From: Bacillota bacterium
Lineage (GTDB): Bacteria; Bacillota; Desulfotomaculia; Desulfotomaculales; Ammonificaceae
DNA length: 64,000 bases
Reading direction: 5' to 3'
NCBI GenBank assembly: GCA_040755295.1
Contig: JBFMBK010000009.1
Coordinates: forward strand, 1 to 64,000
Position numbers and translations under genes: made by a program. This document shows positions 7,619 through 15,256 of the stretch, piece by piece. The notes under the pieces were generated by a model. The model was given only the letters and a program-made list of their open reading frames with translations, did not search any database and had not been told where the DNA came from. Each line of letters begins with the position of its first letter. The first letter of the stretch is position 1.

Positions 7619-8635
7619 TCAGTTAAATACTACGTCTGCGGGCATGCCGGGTTTCAGCACGCCGTCGGCGTCTTCAACCCTGATCTTGACGCCGAACACA
7701 ATATTGGCGCGCTCCTGCTTGGTCTGAATGGTCTTGGGGGTGAATTCCCCTTTGGAGGCGATTTCCTCCACTTTGCCGGAGAAAATCCTGGTTTCGCCGC
7801 TTACGGTGAAGGTGACCCGCTGCTCCAGCCTGATGTGCGGCAAGTCATCGGTGGGTATATATACCTTGATCCACATATCGGAGAGGTCGGCAACGGTTAT
7901 CACCGGCGCGCCCGGGGTGACGTACTCGCCTTCTTCGTAATTATGGGACAGCACTTTGCCGTCAAGGGGCGAGGTGATTTTCAGATCATCCAACATTGCC
8001 TCGGTGGCCTTTAAAACCGCCTTGCTGCGCTCAACCTCGACCCGCGCGGCGTTAATCTGCTGGGGCCGGTTGCCGGACTCCAACAGGTTCAGCCTGGCCC
8101 GGGCCGCCTCGACCTGGTTCTCGGCCAGCTTCAGTCTGTTGGCCGCGTTTTCCAGCATGTTGGCCGCCTTTTCGTACTCGGACTGGGGTATGGCCTCCGC
8201 CTCATAAAGGGACTCCAGCCGCGCATAATCGGTGGCAGCCTGTTCATAATCGGCGGAAGCCTGTTCACAATTCACTCCGGCCGTGTCGAGCGCCAGGGCG
8301 GCCTCTTGAATCTCCGGGTCCCGGGCCCCGGACTGCAGGTCGGCCAGAGCGGCCTCGGCTTTTAACACGGCCAGGGCGTCCCGCTCCCGCTGAGCCGCCA
8401 GGTCGTTACGGGAAAGCTCCGCCACCAGTTGCCCCCTGGACACGGTGTCGCCGGCCTTAACGGTAACGGATTTCAAGGTCCCCTGAATTTTGGCGCTCAG
8501 GTCCACCGTGACGGCCTCGACGGTACCGGTGGCTTCAATGGCCGAAGTGTCCCGGTCCAGGTAGTTAAGGTAGCCCCAGTATCCCCCCGCGGTGAGCAGT
8601 AAAACCACCAGCACCATGGCAACCCGCTTTTTCAT
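7619..8635 (-). CDS. HlyD/YbhG-type membrane fusion protein
   Basis: A protein of about 338 residues. An N-terminal anchor (residues 4-22, [19 protein letters not shown]) precedes a split biotinyl-lipoyl domain ([17 protein letters not shown] ... [16 protein letters not shown]). Between the halves is a long alanine- and glutamate-rich coiled-coil hairpin (about residues 90-210), followed by a beta-barrel domain. It is the first gene of the ABC operon and links the permease to the cell exterior. ATG 8635 was chosen because AAGGGA lies seven bases upstream; ATG 8641 is too close. In a single-membrane cell this adaptor would face the wall. Confidence 0.88.
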   Translation of the reverse strand: MKKRVAMVLVVLLLTAGGYWGYLNYLDRDTSAIEATGTVEAVTVDLSAKIQGTLKSVTVKAGDTVSRGQLVAELSRNDLAAQRERDALAVLKAEAALADLQSGARDPEIQEAALALDTAGVNCEQASADYEQAATDYARLESLYEAEAIPQSEYEKAANMLENAANRLKLAENQVEAARARLNLLESGNRPQQINAARVEVERSKAVLKATEAMLDDLKITSPLDGKVLSHNYEEGEYVTPGAPVITVADLSDMWIKVYIPTDDLPHIRLEQRVTFTVSGETRIFSGKVEEIASKGEFTPKTIQTKQERANIVFGVKIRVEDADGVLKPGMPADVVFN

Positions 8636-8716
8636 GTCCATTCCCTTTCTCTCACGAGAGAAGATTATCAAATCAATTAATTAAAAGATATTTACTACAG
8701 GAACTTGGAAATACAC

Positions 8717-8747
8717 AGGTAAACTAATGCACCAATTTGGTTTACCT
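8717..8747. promoter_or_regulatory. Palindrome, candidate TetR operator
   Basis: AGGTAAAC (8717-8724) and GTTTACCT (8740-8747) are perfect inverted arms separated by 15 bp. The site lies about 80 bp upstream of the first gene of the minus-strand ABC operon. TetR-type repressors bind such palindromes and usually control the operon they belong to. No T-run follows on either side, so it is not a terminator. Confidence 0.5.
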
Positions 8748-9063
8748 AGTGACATAATAGCACCGCCGGACGATACCGGCAATACCGTTTTTTTCACCGC
8801 TGCAAGAAAAGAGCCGACTCTTGCGTCAGCCCCGTTTTTAGCCGGAACTATCATAAGGCGGTTCATCTGACAACAGACCGGCAGTTAGAATTCCCGCGGA
8901 CGCTGACGGGTGTCCCGGCGCTCAACTTGCCGGCCTGGATATGTTTTTGTGCAAATATTGCATATCTACTAACGGTATAAAGCAGCATAAAACTCTAATT
9001 GAGTACCGGGGGAGGGACGCCTACGCTGACACGGTTCAACCGGGGATATATGCTAAATGCCGC
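8748..9063. other. Gene-free stretch, 316 bp
   Basis: This separates the ABC operon promoter from the 3' end of the toxin gene. One weak GC-rich hairpin (CCGGACGATACCGG at 8764-8777) is present. I see no coding frame and no remnant of a known gene on either strand. Confidence 0.5.
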
Positions 9064-9435
9064 TTAAGTACCAGTAAAGATGGTTCCCGGCAATTCTTTA
9101 AAGTGATGATCGCTGGTAACCACCTTGCAGCCGCATTCCAGACCGGTAGCGTAAACAATCGCGTCGGCCATAGGTAGATCCCACCGAAGAGATACATCGG
9201 CGGCAACAAGCGCCAAGCGGTCGTCAAAAGGAACGAGCTTTGTCTGCTGCATTTGGGCGGCGATAAAAAGGGCTTTTTCTTTACCTTCTTCCCGTGAAAT
9301 CTTTTTGGTTGCTTCATAAATGACGATGGAAGGTGTGACGATCTCCTCCCGCTGGGAAAAATAGGGTGTGTATTCCTCTGCAAGCGGACCGTCGGCAAGA
9401 AACTCGAGCCATCCGCACGAGTCTACGAGAATCAA
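9064..9435 (-). CDS. PIN-domain ribonuclease toxin (VapC-like)
   Basis: A 123-residue PIN domain. The acidic metal-binding residues are at the expected places: Asp5 in LVDSCGW, Glu in VIYEATKK (about residue 41), Asp in PMADAIVYATG (about 90), and Asp in VTSDHHF (about 109). Such proteins are Mg-dependent ribonucleases that cut tRNA or rRNA when freed from the antitoxin. The gene overlaps the upstream AbrB-type antitoxin gene by four bases, the standard layout of VapBC pairs. The N-terminal tryptophan in place of the usual Ser/Asn is common in archaeal-type members. Its RNA target cannot be predicted. Confidence 0.88.
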   Translation of the reverse strand: MILVDSCGWLEFLADGPLAEEYTPYFSQREEIVTPSIVIYEATKKISREEGKEKALFIAAQMQQTKLVPFDDRLALVAADVSLRWDLPMADAIVYATGLECGCKVVTSDHHFKELPGTIFTGT

Positions 9436-9644
9436 AACCGTTCCTCCTCGTCCCGCGCCACATCTGTGCTCATCCCGCGCAGGCAGCCGCGCATTTCGGC
9501 AAGACGGACGCTCGGAACCAATTTGATGCTCCCGTTTTTGATTATAAGGTGCAGGCGCTGCCCTTTCTTGATCCCAAGAGACTTCCGCACCGCAGCCGGA
9601 ATAACGATTTGGTACTTACTGGAGACAACCACATCCGACATCAA
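9432..9644 (-). CDS. AbrB/SpoVT-type antitoxin (VapB-like)
   Basis: A 70-residue protein. Residues 4-50 form a swapped-hairpin AbrB domain (VVVSSKYQIVIPAAVRKSLG, then KKGQRLHLIIKNGSIKLVP), which binds DNA as a dimer. The last 20 acidic residues should wrap the PIN toxin. Start ATG 9644 has an AGAGGAGG site. Coupled to the toxin by a four-base overlap, it probably represses its own promoter together with the toxin. Confidence 0.85.
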   Translation of the reverse strand: MMSDVVVSSKYQIVIPAAVRKSLGIKKGQRLHLIIKNGSIKLVPSVRLAEMRGCLRGMSTDVARDEEERF

Positions 9645-9703
9645 ACTAAACCTCCTCTTACCATAATACTGTCGTTAATATAAATGTAAATTAAAAGGGC
9701 GAT

Positions 9704-9871
9704 TCAGTCCATAAACCTTCTATAAGTGCGCCCCGGCCGAAGCAAAATGCCCTCTTCGCGCGGTTCAGCCACAAGAAAAGAACCTTCATCCAGATTATAA
9801 GCCCGGCGTAGTGAAGCGGGAATAACCACCGTCCCGCGTTTGCCTATACGGATGGTTTCGGTGCTCGCCAT
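9704..9871 (-). CDS. Short AbrB-family protein
   Basis: A 55-residue frame on the minus strand with ATG at 9869-9871 behind a clear site (AGAGGTGA). The sequence begins MASTETIRIGKRGTVVIPAS, continues LRRAYNLDEGSFLVAEP and ends in an arginine-rich tail (LLRPGRTYRR). This is the AbrB/MazE swapped-hairpin pattern, with GTVVIPASLRR the typical core. It is upstream of the antitoxin-toxin pair and in the same direction. Its partner is not obvious: it may be an orphan antitoxin, a second regulator of the pair, or what is left of another module. Confidence 0.7.
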   Translation of the reverse strand: MASTETIRIGKRGTVVIPASLRRAYNLDEGSFLVAEPREEGILLRPGRTYRRFMD

Positions 9872-10058
9872 ATAAATCACCTCTGAATATCAGAAATCCC
9901 TTCTTCATGCCAACAAGCCTTGCCCTCAAAAGCCGATCGGCTAAATTCCCGGAACCTGCATGAAAAGCGGACGACGGTAAGGAGTAATAGTTATTTCCGG
10001 GTTACAGGATTTATAATAAGTAAAGTTTTATTTGGAAGGAGAAGGTGTTCCAAATTTG

Positions 10059-11264
10059 ATGAACAAAAAAATACTCGCCCTCCTGGGCGCGGGCCATGCC
10101 GTCACCGACGTCAACCAGGGGGCGCTGTCGATGATGCTGGCGTTTCTGCAGCCTGTACTGAGCTTGAATCAGATGCAGGTAGGCCTGGCGATGCTCGCCT
10201 TTAATCTAAGCTCTTCGGTCATCCAACCCTTATTCGGAATGTTCAGCGACCGCTTCCGGGCCGCCTGGCTGATCCCTCTGGGCTGCCTGCTGGCAGGGTT
10301 GGGCATGGCTTTTACCGGTTTTAGCCCAAATTACCCGTTCCTGCTGATTGCGGCGTTAATCAGCGGGCTGGGTGTGGCGGCCTTCCACCCCGAAGGCTCG
10401 AAATACACCCGTTTTGCCAGCGGTCCGCGCAAGGCCTCGGGCATGTCCGTCTTTTCCGTGGGGGGGAATTTCGGCTTTGCGGCAGGTCCCATACTGGCCA
10501 CCCTTTTCTTCGGGTGGAAAGGCCTGGCCGGTTCTGCGGGATTTTTTGCCCTGAACGGGATAATGGCGCTTACGCTTCTGTTTTTCCTTCCCGCCGTCAA
10601 GTCCGCCGGCGCCGGCTCCGCCTCGCCGGCTCCGGCAACCGGAGCGGTCCGGGATGCAGGAAAAAACCCCGGGATGAGCAAAGTAAGGTTGATTGCCGCT
10701 GTTGTCCTTTTGGTGCTGGTTATTATCATGCGGACCTGGGTCCACTTCGGCATGGTCACTTTCTTACCCCAGTACTATGTGCATTACCTTCACCATAGCG
10801 AGCGGTATGCCGCCTTCCTCACCTCTTTGTTCCTGCTGGCGGGCGCGTTCGGCACCATTACCGGGGGGCCTGCGGCTGACCGCTGGGGCCTGAAAACCGT
10901 GCTCGTTACTTCCATGGCCCTGATGGTTCCGTTTTTGTATCTGTTTACCCACTCAAGCGGGATTTGGACGGTACTGATAGTGGCACTGTCCGGTTTTGCC
11001 GTAATATCAACTTTTGCCGTGACCATAGTTTTCGGCCAGGAGCTGCTGCCCAACAATGTCGGACTGGCCTCCGGCCTGATGATGGGCTTCGGCGTCGGCG
11101 CGGGCGGGGCGGGGGCGGCTCTTCTGGGCTGGGTTGCCGACCACTGGGGGCTTCCGTCCATATTTCACGTAATGATTGTTTTTCCGGCAATCGGCCTCTT
11201 TCTGGCGCTCTTTCTGCCGGGCCGGCCCGCCGCGGTGATGAATCGTTCAAGGCCGGCCGGATAA
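10059..11264 (+). CDS. MFS transporter, fosmidomycin-resistance (Fsr)-like
   Basis: About 401 residues with twelve predicted membrane helices. The opening motif GHAVTDVNQGALSMMLAFL is the hallmark of the Fsr branch of major facilitators, which export fosmidomycin and related compounds by proton antiport. The loop between helices 2 and 3 has GMFSDRFRAAWLIPLG, and GGPAADRWGLK repeats this motif in the second half. The central cytoplasmic loop is rich in Ala/Pro/Gly. ATG 10059 was chosen; a GAAGGAGAAGG site lies 13 bases upstream and TTG 10056 is possible. It stands alone with no linked regulator. The true substrate is unknown. Confidence 0.85.
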   Translation: MNKKILALLGAGHAVTDVNQGALSMMLAFLQPVLSLNQMQVGLAMLAFNLSSSVIQPLFGMFSDRFRAAWLIPLGCLLAGLGMAFTGFSPNYPFLLIAALISGLGVAAFHPEGSKYTRFASGPRKASGMSVFSVGGNFGFAAGPILATLFFGWKGLAGSAGFFALNGIMALTLLFFLPAVKSAGAGSASPAPATGAVRDAGKNPGMSKVRLIAAVVLLVLVIIMRTWVHFGMVTFLPQYYVHYLHHSERYAAFLTSLFLLAGAFGTITGGPAADRWGLKTVLVTSMALMVPFLYLFTHSSGIWTVLIVALSGFAVISTFAVTIVFGQELLPNNVGLASGLMMGFGVGAGGAGAALLGWVADHWGLPSIFHVMIVFPAIGLFLALFLPGRPAAVMNRSRPAG

Positions 11265-11286
11265 GAGATTTGTTGTAAGAGAGGCA

Positions 11287-11928
11287 ATGATGAAACAGCG
11301 CTTTCTTTTTGCAGTCATCGTAAGTATTTTTGTCCTATGCGGCTGCGGCACAAGGAATGAAACGACGGACAGGCCATCAAACACCCCGCAAGACGGGCCG
11401 GCCGCACAGCACTCCACGGCGAAGCGGCCTGATTCGCGGAATGCCGGACAGCAGGCTGAACTGCCGGCAACACTGGTTGAGGGTATCGTGACCAGGGTGG
11501 TTGACGGCGATACGTCGTACATCAGAATAGCAGGCGGCCTTGTGAAAAAGGTTCGGTTTACCGGGATCGATACCCCGGAGACAGGGCATCCGAAGACGGA
11601 GGAACCATACGGGAAAGAAGCGGCAGAATACACCCGTTCACGGATATTGGACCGGCGGGTCTGGCTGGAAGTTGACGTTCAGGAAAGGGACAGATACGGG
11701 CGGCTGCTTGCGTACGTTTGGCTGATCCCGCCGGCTGAAATCAGCGACGCAGAAATCCGCAACCACCTGCTAAACGCCGACTTGCTGCTGAACGGGTACG
11801 CGCAAATGCTTACAATGCCGCCGAACGTTAAGTACGTCACTTATTTTAGGCGCTGTCAGACCGAGGCGCGCGAAAAGAAGCGCGGCTTGCACGGGATGGA
11901 CGGGCAGGCCTCCAAACGGGATAATTGA
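11287..11928 (+). CDS. Secreted lipoprotein nuclease (thermonuclease/SNase family)
   Basis: A 213-residue protein. A signal peptide ends in a lipobox (FVLCGC, Cys 19), then comes a polar linker of about 40 residues, and the staphylococcal-nuclease fold begins near residue 60. The catalytic residues are present: Asp in VVDGDT, Arg and Glu in VRFTGIDTPE, and Arg in RDRYGRLLAYV. It should cut DNA and RNA in a Ca-dependent way at the outer membrane face of the cell. It lies 22 bp after the transporter gene and might share its transcript. ATG 11290 is an equally good start. Confidence 0.9.
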   Translation: MMKQRFLFAVIVSIFVLCGCGTRNETTDRPSNTPQDGPAAQHSTAKRPDSRNAGQQAELPATLVEGIVTRVVDGDTSYIRIAGGLVKKVRFTGIDTPETGHPKTEEPYGKEAAEYTRSRILDRRVWLEVDVQERDRYGRLLAYVWLIPPAEISDAEIRNHLLNADLLLNGYAQMLTMPPNVKYVTYFRRCQTEAREKKRGLHGMDGQASKRDN

Positions 11929-11950
11929 AACGCCGCCGCGGCCACGAAAA

Positions 11951-11980
11951 ACCGGGGGCCGCCGATTCTCGTTCCCCGGT
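11951..11980. terminator. Hairpin behind nuclease gene, weak terminator
   Basis: ACCGGGG (11951-11957) and CCCCGGT (11974-11980) form a seven-pair stem. On the minus strand it is followed by TTTTTCG; on the plus strand there is no T-run. It might still end plus-strand transcription in part, but the evidence is weak. Confidence 0.3.
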
Positions 11981-12108
11981 CAGTAGCGGATATAGTACGG
12001 GTGGATAAGGAAGGAGAGAGTGAAGGGGACAAGAAAGACGCATCCTACGCACCTAAGCTCCTGTCCCTACATAAGATGGGATAAAATGGCTATAGGGAAG
12101 TGTGGAGC

Positions 12109-12711
12109 GTGTCCGAAATTCTATCGGGAACCTGTCTGGTCCGGGAGCCGATACCGCTGGACCAGCCGGCCGCCGATTTCACGGCGGAGGCATATTTCCG
12201 GGGAGAAAGAGCGCGCATAAAGCTGTCAGCCCTGCGTGACAAGTGGGTGGTGCTGTTCTTTTACACGGCGGACTTTACCTTTGTTTGACCGACGGAACTG
12301 GCAGCCGTGGCTGTCCGGTACGACAAATTCAAGAAACTCGGCGCCGAAGTGCTGGGTATCAGCACCGACAGTGTTTACTCCCACAAGATATTTGCGCGAA
12401 CTTCACCCTCGGCGAAGAAGGTGCGGTATCCCCTGCTTTCCGACCAGACCGGCGCTGTCTCGCGATGCTACGGTGCATATAATCCGGTAACAGGCACCGC
12501 GAGCCGCACCACGGTGATTATTTCCCCCAAAGAACAACTGGTGAAGTACTTCTGCAAGTATCCCGGTACGGTAGGAAGAAACGCGGATGAATTAATCCGC
12601 ATTCTTGAGGCCCTTCAATTCACGGCGTCCACGGGGCTCGGCGCGCCCGCGGGCTGGCAGCCGGGTGATCCGGGCATTCCCAGGGATTGGGCTTTGGTGG
12701 GGCAAATATGA
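12109..12711 (+). CDS. Selenocysteine peroxiredoxin (in-frame TGA at active site)
   Basis: The frame reads as an AhpC/TSA peroxiredoxin of about 200 residues if the TGA at 12286-12288 is translated. Upstream it reads [13 protein letters not shown], then TGA, then PTELAA; in ordinary 2-Cys peroxiredoxins this is FTFVCPTE, with the peroxidatic cysteine at the TGA position. Downstream the frame continues without a break through the [15 protein letters not shown] and [10 protein letters not shown] motifs to the family C-terminus. A hairpin with GU in its loop follows the TGA (see 12298-12318). The usual C-terminal resolving cysteine is replaced ([10 protein letters not shown]), though two other cysteines remain. 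GTG 12109 follows AGGGA; GTG 12100 is possible. It should reduce peroxides in the cytoplasm. A nonsense mutant is the alternative, but is unlikely given the position. Confidence 0.85.
12298..12318 (+). promoter_or_regulatory. Candidate bacterial SECIS hairpin
   Basis: Ten bases behind the in-frame TGA, GGCAG (12300-12304) pairs with CTGTC (12311-12315) through one G-U pair around the loop CCGTGG; the outer C12298 can pair with G12317. The apical loop holds a GU about 19 bases from the TGA, the place and feature that SelB recognises in bacterial SECIS elements. The stem is short and could be partly fortuitous in coding DNA. Confidence 0.6.
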
Positions 12712-12718
12712 TCTTCGC

Positions 12719-13016
12719 TTAACGACTCAACTCTCGCAGTAAAACAAGCGGCGCAAAAACACCCTCATCATACTCAATGTACGTCTTGGGTTCGAAGTTG
12801 GTGGCGGACCTGCAGTCCCTTCCGGAAGTTGTTAAAGCAGGGTTCCACGTTCGGATTGCTAGACAACTGCCTGTGCAGGTCCTTGAACTTTCCGGTGTGA
12901 AAGATTATCCCGTTCTCGTCGGCCCTGTACAGCAGAAGAACCCTGACGGGATTCCACGGTCCTTTCTTCGAACTGAAGGCGGCGGTTTTCGTCGTATGAA
13001 TATAATGAAAGAATAG
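12719..13016 (-). pseudogene. Decayed pyridoxamine-5'-phosphate-oxidase-like gene
   Basis: On the minus strand the middle reads PWNPVRVLLLYRADENGIIF followed by HTGKFKDLHRQLSSNPNVE, the flavin-binding split-barrel pattern of pyridoxamine oxidase-like proteins (usually IYFHTG..K..YKQL..NP.VE). After GLQVR the frame is lost; another frame then gives TYIEYDEGVFAPLVLL up to a stop at 12719-12721. There is no start codon with a ribosome binding site. A frameshift or deletion has inactivated it. The plus-strand frame across the same bases is only a shadow. Confidence 0.6.
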
Positions 13017-13096
13017 GCCGGTGTGCGGTGTGCTGTCCGTTTCAGGGGTCGATTCCGCGAAGTCATTCGGTTCCTGCGTTAAGAGGTTCTGCGCCG

Positions 13097-14011
13097 CTAT
13101 CTTCGGGCGGTGTAAAGCCGTTTGTTCCCGTACAGTCTGTCGACGACCGCGTCCACGTCAGTCCGCGACAAGCTCGTGGTGAGCTTCGCGTCCGCGCCCA
13201 GACAAACCGCCAGGAGCTGCATGTAATGGAGCACCGGTATCTCAAAGTAGATCCGGCCCTTCTTCTGGAGGAAGTCCTGCGCCGTATCCAGCTGAATCAG
13301 GCAGGAACTGCAGCCGGTGACGATCAGGTCGGGATTGATCTCTTCCTTCATTGAGATCAGCTTTCGTTCCACGAGCCTGAAGGATTTCTCCATGTCCGTG
13401 TTGCGCATGGCCCCCATACCGCAGCAGTCGAGCATCTGCTTGTAATTCGGGGCCGTTGCTCCCATCGCTTCGCATAGTTCGCGAAGGACCCTGGGGTGGA
13501 AAGCGTTCTCTTCCTGGTCGTGAAAGACCACTTCGGGCCACAGAGAAAGGCAGCCGGGCTGGATTGCGACCACGAGCCCGTCAAGCCTGTGTTTCAGCAG
13601 GCTCTTAACTTTCTCGGGGCCGATTTCCTTGTGGATATAACGCACCGCGTGTCTTATCCGGCTTGTTCCCTTGTATTCCTTGCCGATCTCCTTGAGAAGC
13701 TCGTTCACCCGGGCCTTGATCCTGGGCTGTGTTTTCATTTTATGCGCGGTCCTGGCCAGACTGCCGTGACAGGTGCTGCACACGGTAATCATATCGACGC
13801 CTTTTTCTTCCGCGATGCAATAGTTCCTGGCCCCGAGGGCGCACCAGCCGACCAGGTCTATGGAGGGCATCGTGCCCCAGGTGGGACAGCAGGACTGTCC
13901 CTCAAGGTCGTCGAGTTCCACGCCTAACACCGGGAACGTGTACCGCACCGCTTTTTCGAGGTCGGGCCGGTTGAAAGCCGTATTGCAGCCTATGAAGAAA
14001 CCTACTTTCAT
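13097..14011 (-). CDS. hdrB: HdrB-like CCG-domain subunit
   Basis: A 304-residue protein with two cysteine-rich CCG domains. In the first, Cys9 (FIGCN), a Cys pair in QSCCPTWG and the CSTCHGSL motif form the cluster ligands; the second has QPGCLSLWP, LDCCGMGAM and GCSSCLIQ. In heterodisulfide reductase such domains hold a non-cubane [4Fe-4S] cluster that splits a disulfide. It follows an HdrC-type gene. No HdrA or other flavoprotein gene is near, so its electron source is encoded elsewhere. In sulfate reducers and acetogens similar pairs act in thiol-disulfide electron transfer; the substrate here is unknown. The tail of about 25 residues behind the last motif is poorly conserved. Confidence 0.85.
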   Translation of the reverse strand: MKVGFFIGCNTAFNRPDLEKAVRYTFPVLGVELDDLEGQSCCPTWGTMPSIDLVGWCALGARNYCIAEEKGVDMITVCSTCHGSLARTAHKMKTQPRIKARVNELLKEIGKEYKGTSRIRHAVRYIHKEIGPEKVKSLLKHRLDGLVVAIQPGCLSLWPEVVFHDQEENAFHPRVLRELCEAMGATAPNYKQMLDCCGMGAMRNTDMEKSFRLVERKLISMKEEINPDLIVTGCSSCLIQLDTAQDFLQKKGRIYFEIPVLHYMQLLAVCLGADAKLTTSLSRTDVDAVVDRLYGNKRLYTARR

Positions 14012-14091
14012 TTACGCACCTTCTAAGAGAGTGTTGTAAAACAAATAAATCAATAGAAATATCACCTATCAGCTTTCAGTGCGACGGCATC

Positions 14092-14640
14092 CTAAACCGT
14101 GTCTCCCATGGGTATAATCCCGAGGTTGATCAGCACCGTTTTACGCATTATGGCACGCACTTCCTGAAGCGATTCCGGGTTCGTAAGGGTTGACGGCGGT
14201 TTTTCGGGTAATCCGAGATTCTTCCTCGGGTTGCCGGCTTCCGACAGATAAACCGCATGTCCAAAGTCGTAAAGCGACTTAATCCCTTCAAGGGCCATGG
14301 CCGGCAGCGCGTATTCCTGCACGGCGGCCCGGCGTACGGCAAGAATTATTTCGAAGGGGTCGACATCCCTGGGGCATAACTGGGTACACCGGTTGCATGC
14401 CTGGCATGCCCAGATGGAAACGTCGCTCAGCAGCTTCTCCTTGGTGCCCAGAAGAATCGCCTGGATGACCCGTTTGTTGAAAAAGGGGAAACCCGCCAGG
14501 ACAAGCGGGCAGGCAGCAGCACACTTAGCGCACTGGTTGCACTGAAAAATGCCGTCAGCGCCCAAGTTCTTGATTTCATTTGTAAACCGGAGACCTTCCG
14601 CCGATATTTCTATTTCTGTTCTTTCTTGGTCCTCAAACAT
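14092..14640 (-). CDS. hdrC: HdrC-like iron-sulfur subunit
   Basis: A 182-residue ferredoxin-like protein with two [4Fe-4S] motifs, CNQCAKCAAACP (about residues 34-45) and CQACNRCTQLCP (about 79-90), spaced as in HdrC. The C-terminal helices (about residues 95-140) contain the family pattern of a CoB-CoM reductase gamma subunit. It is transcribed ahead of the HdrB-like gene with an 80-bp gap, and should pass electrons to it in the cytoplasm. ATG 14640 has a GAAGGTGG site upstream. Confidence 0.85.
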   Translation of the reverse strand: MFEDQERTEIEISAEGLRFTNEIKNLGADGIFQCNQCAKCAAACPLVLAGFPFFNKRVIQAILLGTKEKLLSDVSIWACQACNRCTQLCPRDVDPFEIILAVRRAAVQEYALPAMALEGIKSLYDFGHAVYLSEAGNPRKNLGLPEKPPSTLTNPESLQEVRAIMRKTVLINLGIIPMGDTV

Positions 14641-14997
14641 TCTGCGCCACCTTCCGGTTCCTTAGCATACAACAACGTCTGCTGCCCCGATTGCTAATCT
14701 GCCCGGGAACCGGCCGTACGGTCGCTGATACCTTCTTTAACAATTAAGCCGGCCCAAAAAGGTGCAGGATGAATCCTGTGGAAAACAGGATCATGGCAGC
14801 GGCGCCGAAGTCCAAGTCACAAGTCTCACGGCGCATGTTTGGGATACTGCCAAATCATATTAAACTTCGATACGATGTACCATAATTCCTGCTTGTTCGT
14901 AGGTTCGGAATAATTTACCTGGATGTGTCAATGATTATTAATGTACAACCGCTAACCGGCCTTATCGAAGTCCGGCGGCGGGCAGGAAAGAAAAGAG
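14641..14997. other. Divergent intergenic stretch, 357 bp
   Basis: It lies between hdrC (minus) and the ribosomal operon promoter (plus). A perfect hairpin, ATCCTGT (14773-14779) with ACAGGAT (14785-14791), is present but lacks a T-run. No gene, tRNA or known riboswitch core was seen. The usual tuf gene and tRNA-Trp of this neighbourhood are absent. Confidence 0.5.
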
Positions 14998-15026
14998 TTG
15001 ACAGCGGCCGGCGCTTGTGCTAAATT
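14998..15026 (+). promoter_or_regulatory. SigA promoter of the rpmG-secE-nusG operon
   Basis: A consensus -35 box TTGACA (14998-15003), a 17-bp spacer, and TAAATT (15021-15026) as the -10 box. Transcription would start near 15033, about 50 bp before rpmG. Confidence 0.8.
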
Positions 15027-15086
15027 ACTTAGGGCGTAATGTATGAAGCGCGTCTTTTTTTTACCTTAATAGAGGCGGTGTTTGAG

Positions 15087-15236
15087 GTGCGTATCGTTAT
15101 TCAGCTTGCTTGTACGCAGTGTAAAAGACGGAATTATGCTACGAGCAAGAACAAAAAGAACGACCCGGGCAGAATTGAGTTTAAGAAATACTGCCGGTGG
15201 TGTGGGACACATACCCTGCACAAGGAGACAAAATAG
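15087..15236 (+). CDS. rpmG: 50S ribosomal protein L33
   Basis: Forty-nine residues, the usual L33 length, from GTG 15087 behind AGAGGCGG. The zinc-binding type is shown by CTQCKRRNY near the N-terminus and [14 protein letters not shown] at the end. An in-frame ATG further upstream (15039) is too long and lacks a ribosome binding site. It heads the secE-nusG operon, as in most Firmicutes, and is 20 bp from secE. Confidence 0.93.
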   Translation: MRIVIQLACTQCKRRNYATSKNKKNDPGRIEFKKYCRWCGTHTLHKETK

Positions 15237-15256
15237 ATTGAGCAAGGGGCGGGATT

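Noticed and set aside
8681-8866. Minus-strand 61-codon frame upstream of the ABC operon
   Set aside because: It covers the palindrome and has no start signal; it is likely noncoding promoter DNA.
12100-12288. Separate 62-codon gene ending at TGA 12286
   Set aside because: The sequence is the N-terminal third of a peroxiredoxin that continues in frame, so it is treated as one selenoprotein gene.
12777-13016. Plus-strand open frame of 79 codons
   Set aside because: The minus strand of the same bases encodes a recognisable flavin-oxidase fragment; the plus frame has no ribosome binding site or family match.
14773-14791. Perfect hairpin ATCCTGT/ACAGGAT as terminator
   Set aside because: No T-run on either strand; left as an unexplained hairpin only.
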